DNA of 64,000 nt from the NCBI GenBank assembly GCA_029250225.1, contig JAQWUY010000031.1, positions 23,705-87,704 of the forward strand, given 5' to 3'. The position numbers were made by a program, and so were the translations under genes. This document shows, piece after piece, positions 34,638-42,815 of the stretch (positions are counted from its first letter, which is position 1; every line of letters begins with the position of its first letter). The notes beneath the pieces are model-generated. The model saw nothing but the letters and a program-made list of their open reading frames with translations. It was not told the origin of the DNA and did no database searches. Source of the stretch: Alphaproteobacteria bacterium (GTDB lineage: Bacteria; Pseudomonadota; Alphaproteobacteria; JAQWUY01).

Positions 34638-35418
34638 GCCTGTTTTAGTTGATTCGCATTGTCATTTAGATTACCTACAAGAAAAGGGGGTGCTAGAACA
34701 AGCAATGACTAATGCTCCGGATTATGATGTTTATTATATGAACACGATATCAACAAATATGGCTGAATTTCCAAAAGTTCTAAAAATAGCAAATTCATAC
34801 GATAATGTATTTTCTTGTGTTGGTGTTCACCCTTGTCATATAAAAGATCACCCATTAGTGACATATGATGAATTATATGAACAAACAAAACATTCAAAAG
34901 TAATTGGTATAGGTGAAAGTGGTATTGACTTATTTCACGATAAAACCACCCTTGATTTACAAGAAAAATCTTTCCGAACACATATATCTGTGGCCAGAGA
35001 TACAGGCTTGCCATTAGTTGTACATACTAGGGGAGCAGATTACGATACAATCCGTATATTAAAAGATGAATATGAAAAAGGAGCTTTTCCGGCAGTTATA
35101 CATTGTTTTTCAGCTAGCCGTGAATTGGCAGAAGAATCTATAAAGATGGGCTTTTATATATCTTTATCAGGAATCATTACTTTTCCAAAAGGTGATGTTG
35201 TTTGCGATATAGTAAAAGATTTACCCATTGAAAAATTATTGGTTGAAACAGATAGCCCATATTTAGCTCCTGTACCAAATAGGGGGAAGAGCAATCAACC
35301 AGCCTATACAAAATATACGGCAGAAAAGCTTGCATTAGTAAAAAATGTGGATTATTTGACTATTTCAAGTCAAACCACACAAAATTTCTTTACCTTATTT
35401 AAAAAAGCTGTAAAATAA
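34630..35418 (+). CDS. tatD: TatD family metal-dependent DNase/hydrolase
   Basis: A 262-residue TIM-barrel hydrolase. Metal ligands are in LVDSHCHLDYL, GIGESGID, VVHTRGAD, VIHCFSAS and LLVETDSPYLAP. TatD enzymes are magnesium-dependent 3'-5' exonucleases linked to DNA repair. GGAG at 34619-34622 fits the second of two tandem ATGs, at 34630. A longer frame would overlap metG by 65 bases and is not needed. It overlaps metG by 8 bases and the next gene by one. Confidence 0.93.
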   Translation: MDKPVLVDSHCHLDYLQEKGVLEQAMTNAPDYDVYYMNTISTNMAEFPKVLKIANSYDNVFSCVGVHPCHIKDHPLVTYDELYEQTKHSKVIGIGESGIDLFHDKTTLDLQEKSFRTHISVARDTGLPLVVHTRGADYDTIRILKDEYEKGAFPAVIHCFSASRELAEESIKMGFYISLSGIITFPKGDVVCDIVKDLPIEKLLVETDSPYLAPVPNRGKSNQPAYTKYTAEKLALVKNVDYLTISSQTTQNFFTLFKKAVK

Positions 35419-36212
35419 TGATTATGAATAATAAAATAATAGTTAATATATTAGGTTGCGGTACATCCGCCGGTGTCCCTAGCATAATAAGTGGTTGGGG
35501 TAGTGTTGATAAAAATAACCCTAAAAACCACCGTCTAAGGTGTGTGATTACTATGAAAACTCACGATAGCCATATATTGGTTGATTGTGGCCCTGATTTA
35601 AAACAACAACTATTTGAATATTCGCAAAATAATAACTTAGATTTTGACGCTATCTTTTTAACACATCAACACGCTGATCATATACACGGAATTGATGAGC
35701 TAAGGTGGGTTTGTACTCGTAATAATAGGGATTTGAAAGTATATGCATCAAAATCAATATTCGATAGTATTATTAAAAGGTTTGAATATGCATTTACTCC
35801 TTTGCCTAAGGGGGTTGATTTTTACTTTAAGCCTGTATTGCAACCTATTGAAATAAAAGATAAAATAAAAATAAATAACTCAGAATTTATAGTAATAGAA
35901 CAACACCACGGTAAAATAAAAAGCTATGGATATAGGTATAAAGATTTTGCTTATTGTACAGATGTTGTTGATTTTGATGATACCGAATTTGAGAAATTAA
36001 AAGGTGTAAAAACATTAATTATTGATTGTCTTAGAATACAAGAGCATAAAACACATGCGCATCTTGAAAAAGTTAAATATTGGGTAAGTAAATTAAATCC
36101 AGATATGGCATACTTAACGCATATGGATAATACTATGGATTATGAAGATTTATTAAATCAATTACCTGATAATATTCGTCCTGCTTATGACGGCCTTGAA
36201 ATTACAGTTTAG
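35418..36212 (+). CDS. PhnP-like MBL-fold phosphodiesterase
   Basis: A 264-residue metallo-beta-lactamase-fold protein. It starts ILGCGTSAGVPSI and holds the metal motif FLTHQHADHIHGIDELRW, later YCTDVVDFD and AYLTHMDNTMDYEDL. This layout matches PhnP and relatives, which hydrolyse cyclic phosphodiesters or act on RNA ends. It follows tatD with a one-base overlap, as in many alphaproteobacteria; the substrate is unknown. Confidence 0.87.
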   Translation: MIMNNKIIVNILGCGTSAGVPSIISGWGSVDKNNPKNHRLRCVITMKTHDSHILVDCGPDLKQQLFEYSQNNNLDFDAIFLTHQHADHIHGIDELRWVCTRNNRDLKVYASKSIFDSIIKRFEYAFTPLPKGVDFYFKPVLQPIEIKDKIKINNSEFIVIEQHHGKIKSYGYRYKDFAYCTDVVDFDDTEFEKLKGVKTLIIDCLRIQEHKTHAHLEKVKYWVSKLNPDMAYLTHMDNTMDYEDLLNQLPDNIRPAYDGLEITV

Positions 36213-36261
36213 TTGATATTTTTTTATATTTATCAGTAAGTTAGCAAGATAATCTAATTTT

Positions 36262-37038
36262 TTATTTTATTATTATTTGCCTATCAGGTTTGTATCTTAG
36301 AATTCTTTTAATGTCTTTGTTTTCTTTGTTTTTTATATTTTCTATAACATTTTTTAATAAGTCTTGTTTTACCATCATATCACTTGCGTTTGCGTGAATT
36401 ATGTTAATGTTATCAAGCATTATTCCAACATGTCCGTCCCAAAATATTAAATCCGAGGTTTTTAAATCAGTAAGTTTTATTTCTTGCCAATTTAGTTTGC
36501 ATTGATCCGTTGTGTCTCTTGGCATAATGATTCCGCAAGCTAGAAATAACATTTGCACAAAAGCAGAGCAATCTATACCGTATGATGTTCTACCAGCCCA
36601 AACATAAGGAGTGCTTGAAAAATCTGTTGCTAATTCCATCATATTTGTGAAATCATAATATTCGTTAATTTCAGATATATGTTTATTGTAAATCCAGCCA
36701 ATCCCAATATTTGAAAACACTTCGCCTTTTTCTTTGATATAAAGAAATGAGTTTAATGATAAATTACAAATATGTTTTGATTTTAAATCAGAGTTTTCAA
36801 AAATAGGGGAATTTATAACCTTAACTTTATGAGTTTGTTGTTTTGCTTCAATTAAATAATTATCGTCACAAAACCCAGTGTATCCATCTAGTTTAGATTT
36901 AATCCCAACCCCGAATTCGTTCTCATCACCTGTTAATTTTACTAATTCGCCGTATATTAATTGTGTTGTTAATTTACCCTGTGCGTTAAAAACATCTAAA
37001 AACGGTTTGATTACAATTTTTTCTTGCATATTTTTCAT
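36262..37038 (-). CDS. NlpC/P60 family cysteine peptidase with SH3-like region
   Basis: A 258-residue protein. The first 120 residues look like bacterial SH3-type strands. The NlpC/P60 domain has YVWAGRTSYGIDCSAFVQML (catalytic Cys), FWDGHVGIMLDN (catalytic His) and IIHANAS. No signal peptide is visible. The family cleaves D-gamma-Glu bonds in murein peptides, so it could act on recycled peptides, which would go with the dipeptide epimerase at 4121. That link is inference. Confidence 0.88.
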   Translation of the reverse strand: MKNMQEKIVIKPFLDVFNAQGKLTTQLIYGELVKLTGDENEFGVGIKSKLDGYTGFCDDNYLIEAKQQTHKVKVINSPIFENSDLKSKHICNLSLNSFLYIKEKGEVFSNIGIGWIYNKHISEINEYYDFTNMMELATDFSSTPYVWAGRTSYGIDCSAFVQMLFLACGIIMPRDTTDQCKLNWQEIKLTDLKTSDLIFWDGHVGIMLDNINIIHANASDMMVKQDLLKNVIENIKNKENKDIKRILRYKPDRQIIIK

Positions 37039-37105
37039 CTTTTATTATTATATTAATTATTTTACAAGTAAAAAAAATATTAATCTATAAAAAAATGATG
37101 AAAAT

Positions 37106-37816
37106 ATGACAACATTAGTTTTTATTCCCGGTGTCTTAAACACAGACGAGATATTTTTAAATATAAAAAATTCTATACAAGGTAAAATTAATTTTATTAC
37201 TGCCGATACATTTAACTTTGATAACTTTACAGATATGGCAAACAATATATTAAGTGAAGTTGAAGGTGATATAATTCCTGTGGGGCTATCTATGGGGGGT
37301 TATTGTGCATTAGAGTTGCTAAGGCTATCACCAGAAAGAATTAAAGGCATAGTGTTGCTTAATACAGGTGCAAAACCACCCACACAAGAACAAAAGATCC
37401 AAAGACAAAAAATTATTAGTGCATCAAAGGTAGGAAAATTTATAGGTGTTAGTAATTTAGTAATTAATAGAATACTAGGTAAAAAAGCATTAGAAAACAA
37501 AAATATACATGAATTATTAAGAAAAATGGCTGATAGTTGTGGGCGAGATGTGTTTATAAGACAACAGCAATGCATTATTGATAGAATTGACCCAAGACAA
37601 GCAATTAAAGAAACCGATATTCCAATATTATGTATAGCAGGGCAGTATGACCAAATAACCCCATCTACATTGCTACAAGAAGTTAATGAAATTGGAAATA
37701 ACACAACTTATTTTGAAATCGCAGATTGTGGGCATATGTCAATTCTTGAATATCCACAAGAAACATTAAAAATGTTTAAAGATTGGATAAAAATTTATTT
37801 TTATATTGACCTTTAA
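37106..37816 (+). CDS. Alpha/beta-fold hydrolase
   Basis: A 236-residue alpha/beta hydrolase. The nucleophile elbow is VGLSMGGYCALELL with Ser near 67, the acid is in CIAGQYDQITP and the His in IADCGHMSILEYP. The substrate cannot be predicted. It is monocistronic; the promoter of tRNA-His begins inside its last codons. Confidence 0.85.
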   Translation: MTTLVFIPGVLNTDEIFLNIKNSIQGKINFITADTFNFDNFTDMANNILSEVEGDIIPVGLSMGGYCALELLRLSPERIKGIVLLNTGAKPPTQEQKIQRQKIISASKVGKFIGVSNLVINRILGKKALENKNIHELLRKMADSCGRDVFIRQQQCIIDRIDPRQAIKETDIPILCIAGQYDQITPSTLLQEVNEIGNNTTYFEIADCGHMSILEYPQETLKMFKDWIKIYFYIDL

Positions 37817-37834
37817 TAAATAAAAGTTTATTAA
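37806..37834 (+). promoter_or_regulatory. Sigma-70 promoter of tRNA-His
   Basis: TTGACC at 37806-37811 and TATTAA at 37829-37834 have a 17-base spacer, 18 bases before the tRNA. The -35 box lies within the 3' end of the alpha/beta hydrolase gene. Confidence 0.6.
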
Positions 37835-37851
37835 GTAACAAATATATCTTT

Positions 37852-37929
37852 GGTGGCTGTAGCTCAGTTGGTTAGAGCGCCGGTTTGTGGTACCGGAGGT
37901 CGGGGGTTCAAGACCCCTCAGCCACCCCA
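37852..37929 (+). tRNA. tRNA-His (anticodon GTG) with encoded G-1
   Basis: The acceptor GTGGCTG (37853-37859) pairs with CAGCCAC. The base before it is G and the discriminator is C, so the canonical G-1:C73 identity pair is encoded. CCA is encoded. The anticodon loop TTGTGGT gives GTG. Part of the alphaproteobacteria have lost G-1 and C73; this genome has not. Confidence 0.96.
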
Positions 37930-38095
37930 ATTTAACTTTAAATTTATCAATATTATTCCATTCATAAAAATCACTTAATAGATTAAGGCGAAATAATTTG
38001 AGTGTTTTTTAATCAAGATATTTTTTTAATGCCTTTTTTTTAATCAATTTATTTTTGTTTTTTTAAAAAATCTTTAAAAAACAGTTACTTAATAA

Positions 38096-38112
38096 TTGGC
38101 ACATTTTTTGCA
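38096..38112 (+). promoter_or_regulatory. Sigma-54 (-24/-12) promoter of glnBA
   Basis: TTGGCACATTTTTTGCA has GG at 38098-38099 and GC at 38110-38111, exactly 10 bases apart, matching the consensus TGGCAC-N5-TTGC. It is 47 bases before the glnB start. sigma-54 plus NtrC control of glnBA is established in alphaproteobacteria. I see no convincing NtrC sites upstream by eye. Confidence 0.85.
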
Positions 38113-38140
38113 TATATGTTATAGTATATATGTTAATTAA

Positions 38141-38497
<357 letters not shown>

Positions 38498-38522
38498 AAT
38501 TAAGCTAATTAAGGAGCATAAA

Positions 38523-39935
38523 ATGGCTAAAAATATAAAAAATATTATGGAAATGTATGATGAATTCGCGGTTGAATTTGTCGATTTCAGATTCACAGAT
38601 ACAAAAGGGCGCTGGCATCATATGACGCAACATGTTTCTACTGTTGATGAAGATTTGCTGACTAATGGTATTATGTTCGATGGCTCATCTATATCAGGGT
38701 GGAAAACTATTGATGATTCAGATATGTTATTAATACCTGACTTAGATTCTGCGATTATGGATCCTTTTTCTTACAAACCACAACTTGTTTTAATTTGTAA
38801 TATTGTTGAGCCATCTACTGGTCAAGGTTACGAAAGAGATCCTCGCTCTATTGCAAAACGAGCATTAGCTTATATGGGAAAACAAGGAGTAGGTGACACA
38901 GCATACTTCGGCCCAGAAGCTGAATTCTTTATGTTTGATGATGTTCGTTGGTCAACAGAACCGCATTCAACAGGTTTTGTGGTAGATGACGAAGAATTGC
39001 ATGTAAATTCAGCAACTGAATATTCTGATGGCAATGATGGTTATCATGTTAAGAAAAAGGGCGGTTATATACCGACATTACCACTAGATAAGGCTGTTGA
39101 AATTCGCGCTGAAATGGTTACAACTGGCTTAGAGTTTGGTATTCCAATGGAAAAACACCATCACGAGGTTGCTTCTGCTCAGCACGAGTTAGGAGTTAAG
39201 TTTTTAACATTAGTTGAATGTGCTGATAATATGCAAAAGTACAAGCATGTAGTACAAAATGTTGCTCAACAATTTGGTAAAACAGCTACATTTATGCCAA
39301 AACCTGTATACGGTGATAATGGTAGTGGTATGCATGTACATCAATCTATTTGGAAAGATGGCGAAAATATCTTTGCAGGTAATGGTTATGCTGATTTATC
39401 TGATACTTGTCTTTACTATATTGGTGGTATAATTAAACATGCCAAAGCAATTAATGCATTTACAAATCCTTCAACTAACTCTTACAAAAGATTAGTTCCT
39501 GGTTTTGAAGCACCGGTATTGCTAGCATATTCTGCTTCTAATCGTTCAGCTTCTTGTCGTATTCCACATGCATCAAGTCCAAAAGCAAAGCGTGTAGAAG
39601 TTAGATTCCCAGATCCAATGGCAAATCCTTATCTTGCATATACTGCATTATTAATGGCTGGTCTTGATGGTATCAAAAATAAAATTCACCCAGGTGAAGC
39701 AATGGACAAAGATTTATATGAATTACCAGCTGATAAATTAAAATCTATTCCAACAGTTTGTGGTTCATTGCGTGAAGCTCTTGAAAGTCTTGATGCAAAT
39801 CGTGGCTTCTTAACAGAAGGCGGTGTGTTTACAGATAACTTCATTGATAGCTATCTAGCACTTAAATGGGAAGAAGTTTATACATTAGAACAAACTCCAC
39901 ATCCAGTAGAGTTTGAAATGTATTATGATTGCTAA
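38523..39935 (+). CDS. glnA: Glutamine synthetase type I
   Basis: A 470-residue GSI. Signature parts are FDGSSISGWKTIDDSDM, YFGPEAEFFMFDDV, MEKHHHEVASAQHELGVKF and KPVYGDNGSGMHVHQS. The adenylylation site Tyr399 is in DLYELPADK, so it is probably regulated by GlnE adenylylation. It makes glutamine from glutamate and ammonia. AAGGAG precedes the ATG. It is transcribed with glnB and ends in a terminator. Confidence 0.97.
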   Translation: MAKNIKNIMEMYDEFAVEFVDFRFTDTKGRWHHMTQHVSTVDEDLLTNGIMFDGSSISGWKTIDDSDMLLIPDLDSAIMDPFSYKPQLVLICNIVEPSTGQGYERDPRSIAKRALAYMGKQGVGDTAYFGPEAEFFMFDDVRWSTEPHSTGFVVDDEELHVNSATEYSDGNDGYHVKKKGGYIPTLPLDKAVEIRAEMVTTGLEFGIPMEKHHHEVASAQHELGVKFLTLVECADNMQKYKHVVQNVAQQFGKTATFMPKPVYGDNGSGMHVHQSIWKDGENIFAGNGYADLSDTCLYYIGGIIKHAKAINAFTNPSTNSYKRLVPGFEAPVLLAYSASNRSASCRIPHASSPKAKRVEVRFPDPMANPYLAYTALLMAGLDGIKNKIHPGEAMDKDLYELPADKLKSIPTVCGSLREALESLDANRGFLTEGGVFTDNFIDSYLALKWEEVYTLEQTPHPVEFEMYYDC

Positions 39936-39956
39936 GCAATATTAACTCGTTATATA

Positions 39957-39985
39957 TGAAAGCCGATTAAAATCGGCTTTCTTGT
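39957..39985 (+). terminator. Rho-independent terminator of glnBA
   Basis: Stem GAAAGCCGAT with ATCGGCTTTC around a short AT loop, 22 bases after glnA. The T tract after it is short and interrupted. Confidence 0.8.
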
Positions 39986-40224
39986 AGATATACAAACAGA
40001 TATGCAAAACTTTAAATAACTTAGTTCGGCTGTATAATGTATATTATGTTAAATCATTTATTTATACATAAACACTATAATGTGATAAATATGTATATAT
40101 GTGATAAAATAAACATAAATAAGCATATAAGCTAATTAAATTTATAATCTGGTATTGTATAAAGTCTAGTATTCTAATATATTGTATTAAAAAAAATATT
40201 TAATTAATAAGGTAAAACACTATA
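39986..40224. other. AT-rich leader region of maeB with small direct repeats
   Basis: No gene is visible in these 239 bases. TGTGATAAA occurs at 40081-40089 and 40100-40108, starting 19 bases apart. A 13-base sequence, AACACTATAATGT, is found at 40071-40083 and again at 40216-40228, where it contains the maeB start codon. The repeats may be regulatory or chance. Confidence 0.3.
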
Positions 40225-42495
40225 ATGTCAAAAATCACAGATAAAGATGCTTTAAATTTTCATTCAAAAGGTAAACCTGGAAAATTTGAAATAAACCCCA
40301 CAAAACCATTAGCTACACAAAGAGATTTATCTCTTGCCTATTCACCTGGTGTTGCAGCACCTTGTTTAGAAATTGAAAAAAACCCAGATGATTCATATAA
40401 ATACACAAATCGTGGGAATACAGTAGCTGTAATTTCAAATGGTTCTGCTGTATTAGGCTTAGGAAATATTGGAGCGTTAGCATCTAAGCCTGTTATGGAA
40501 GGAAAAGCTGTATTATTTAAAAAGTTTGCAGATATTGACGGTATTGATTTAGAGTTAGATACAAATGACACGGATGAATTTATAAATGCTGTTAAATTAA
40601 TGAGCCCTAGTTTTGGTGGCATTAATTTAGAAGATATAAAAGCACCTGAATGTTTCATAATAGAAGATAAATTAAAAGAATTGATGGATATTCCTGTATT
40701 TCACGATGACCAACACGGTACAGCAATTGTATCGGCAGCTGGTTTGATTAACTCAACTCATATATCTGGTAAAAAGATGGCTGATATCAAATTGGTTGTT
40801 AATGGTGCTGGTGCTGCATCTATTGCTTGTGTTGAATTGGTAATTGATATGGGATTACAGGCAAAAAACATTACATTGTGTGATTCAAAAGGTGTTATAT
40901 ACAAGGGTCGCAGTGAAGGTATGAACCAATGGAAATCGAAATATGCTATTGATACGAAAAATCGTACACTAGAAGAAGCAATGGTTGGTGCAGATGCATT
41001 CTTTGGTTTATCTGTTGCCGGTGCTGTAACCAAAAAAATGGTTAAATCAATGGCGAAAAATCCAATTATATTTGCAATGGCAAACCCAACCCCAGAAATT
41101 AACCCTGATGAAGTTCATTCAGTTCGTGATGATGCTATTGTGGCAACTGGTCGTTCAGATTATCCAAACCAAGTTAATAATGTTTTAGGCTTCCCTTTTA
41201 TATTCAGAGGCGCATTAGATGTTCGCGCAACATCAATCAACCAAGAAATGAAAATAGCCGCAGCAAATGCAATAGCTACATTAGCAAGACAAGATATCCC
41301 TGAAGAAATACTAGAATCATACGGACATAAAAAATTAAAATTTGGTAAAGATTATATAATTCCTATGCCATTTGATTATAGATTGATGTCTATTGTGCCC
41401 CCTGCTGTTGCTAAGGCAGCTATGGATACAGGTGTTGCTAGGCAATCTATTGATGATATGGAAAAATACATTAGTTCATTAAAATCTCGTATTGATCCAA
41501 CATTAACAGCTATGGAAGGAATATTTAATTCAATCAAAGAGAATAAGAAAACTGTTATTTTCAGTAATGGTACAAATAATCGTGTTATTCGCGCTGCTGC
41601 TTCTTTCCAAGATATGGGTTATGGTAAATCTATATTGGTTGGAAATGAAAAAGAAATCCGTGAAAAATTATCTATTATGAATATTGATATTGATATTGAT
41701 GTTGCTGATTGTCACAATTCAGATGACTGTGAAGAATTAGTTGATCTTATGTATCAAAAAGTGTGGCGTAAAGGTTTCTTGAAAGATGATATTGACCGCT
41801 TAATTAAAAATGATCGTTCTGTATTTAGTATAGCAAAACTATTGTCAGGTAAAGCTGATGCTATGATTGGTTCAACACAAAGAACATTTGTTAAAAACTT
41901 TGATGCAATAAATACTTTTGTTCCTCCAATGAATAAAAATATTCGCCCTATTGGTGTTATGATGTTGTTCGTTAAAGGTAAAACGATATTTATAGCTGAT
42001 TCAGTTAATCACAGTAAGCCAAATGCACAAGAACTAGCAAATATTGCAGAAACTACAGCAGGTTTTGCTAGAAGAATGGGATTAGCTCCTCGTGTAGCAT
42101 TTACTTCTTTCTCTAATTTTGGAGATCCGCAATGTGGGACACACTATCGTATGTCTAATGCTGTAAAAGAACTAGATAAAAGAAAAGTTAATTTTGAGTA
42201 TGACGGTGAAATGATAGCAACAATAGCATTGAATTACAAAATGCAGAAAGAAATATTCCCTAATACAAAGCTATCCGATTCAGCAAATATCCTAATAACA
42301 CCAGGTATTGCATCTGGTCATATATCTTCAAGATTAATTCAGGAGTTAGGTGATGGAACAGTAATTGGCCCAATGTTATTAGGTTTTGACTATTCTGTAC
42401 AAATACCACAAATGGCTTCAACAACTAATGATATAGTTAATTTGGCTGCATTATCGGCATACGATGTAATAGCCAGAGAAAATAATAAAAATTAA
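40225..42495 (+). CDS. maeB: NADP-dependent malic enzyme with phosphotransacetylase-like domain
   Basis: A 756-residue protein, the size of large MaeB-type enzymes. The malic domain includes LAYSPGVAAPCLEIEKNP and PVFHDDQHGTAIVSAAGLI, the NAD(P) domain VVNGAGAASIACVELV, and NPIIFAMANPTPEINPDEVH. From about residue 430 to the end is a phosphotransacetylase-like domain, thought regulatory and not catalytic. It converts malate to pyruvate and CO2 with NADPH. It is monocistronic with its own terminator. Confidence 0.96.
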   Translation: MSKITDKDALNFHSKGKPGKFEINPTKPLATQRDLSLAYSPGVAAPCLEIEKNPDDSYKYTNRGNTVAVISNGSAVLGLGNIGALASKPVMEGKAVLFKKFADIDGIDLELDTNDTDEFINAVKLMSPSFGGINLEDIKAPECFIIEDKLKELMDIPVFHDDQHGTAIVSAAGLINSTHISGKKMADIKLVVNGAGAASIACVELVIDMGLQAKNITLCDSKGVIYKGRSEGMNQWKSKYAIDTKNRTLEEAMVGADAFFGLSVAGAVTKKMVKSMAKNPIIFAMANPTPEINPDEVHSVRDDAIVATGRSDYPNQVNNVLGFPFIFRGALDVRATSINQEMKIAAANAIATLARQDIPEEILESYGHKKLKFGKDYIIPMPFDYRLMSIVPPAVAKAAMDTGVARQSIDDMEKYISSLKSRIDPTLTAMEGIFNSIKENKKTVIFSNGTNNRVIRAAASFQDMGYGKSILVGNEKEIREKLSIMNIDIDIDVADCHNSDDCEELVDLMYQKVWRKGFLKDDIDRLIKNDRSVFSIAKLLSGKADAMIGSTQRTFVKNFDAINTFVPPMNKNIRPIGVMMLFVKGKTIFIADSVNHSKPNAQELANIAETTAGFARRMGLAPRVAFTSFSNFGDPQCGTHYRMSNAVKELDKRKVNFEYDGEMIATIALNYKMQKEIFPNTKLSDSANILITPGIASGHISSRLIQELGDGTVIGPMLLGFDYSVQIPQMASTTNDIVNLAALSAYDVIARENNKN

Positions 42496-42510
42496 AAAAT
42501 AAATCAATTA

Positions 42511-42547
42511 AAAAGCCCCTTATTTATTTTTATAAGGGGTTTTTTTA
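42511..42547 (+). terminator. Rho-independent terminator of maeB
   Basis: Stem CCCCTTAT with ATAAGGGG, flanked by an A run before and seven Ts after, 15 bases downstream of maeB. Confidence 0.9.
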
Positions 42548-42571
42548 ATATTTTTTTCATTCAATATAAAA

Positions 42572-42602
42572 TAAAAAAACCTCACTTAAAAAAGTGAGGT
42601 TT
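42572..42602 (-). terminator. Rho-independent terminator of tRNA-Ser(GCT)
   Basis: Stem AAACCTCACTT with AAGTGAGGTTT (11 bp, 4-base loop). Read on the minus strand it is followed by a T tract and lies 6 bases after the tRNA CCA. Confidence 0.88.
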
Positions 42603-42607
42603 CGATA

Positions 42608-42696
42608 TGGCGGAGAGACCGGGACTTGAACCCGGGCATCAGTTTCACCCGATGACGGATTAGCAATCCGCTGCATTACCACTCTGCCACCTCTCC
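42608..42696 (-). tRNA. tRNA-Ser (anticodon GCT)
   Basis: An 89-base class II tRNA on the minus strand. Acceptor GGAGAGG pairs with TCTCTCC (one G-T), the discriminator is G and CCA is encoded. The anticodon loop TTGCTAA gives GCT. A long variable arm is present. Confidence 0.97.
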
Positions 42697-42710
42697 ATTG
42701 GTTAATATGT

Positions 42711-42739
42711 TTTATAAGGTGTTGAAGTGCTTTTGTCAA
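42711..42739 (-). promoter_or_regulatory. Consensus sigma-70 promoter of tRNA-Ser(GCT)
   Basis: On the minus strand TTGACA (42739-42734) and TATAAA (42716-42711) with a 17-base spacer, 14 bases before the mature tRNA. It is the best sigma-70 match seen in the window. Confidence 0.75.
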
Positions 42740-42815
42740 TACTAATTAAATAAACATTTTTACTTTTTTTATTTAAAATATAAAGTGATTAATTTTTAAG
42801 CAAAAATGGTTGTAT

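Noticed and set aside
42557..42739. Open frame of 60 codons on the minus strand over tRNA-Ser(GCT)
   Set aside because: It is the tRNA gene, its terminator and its promoter read as protein.
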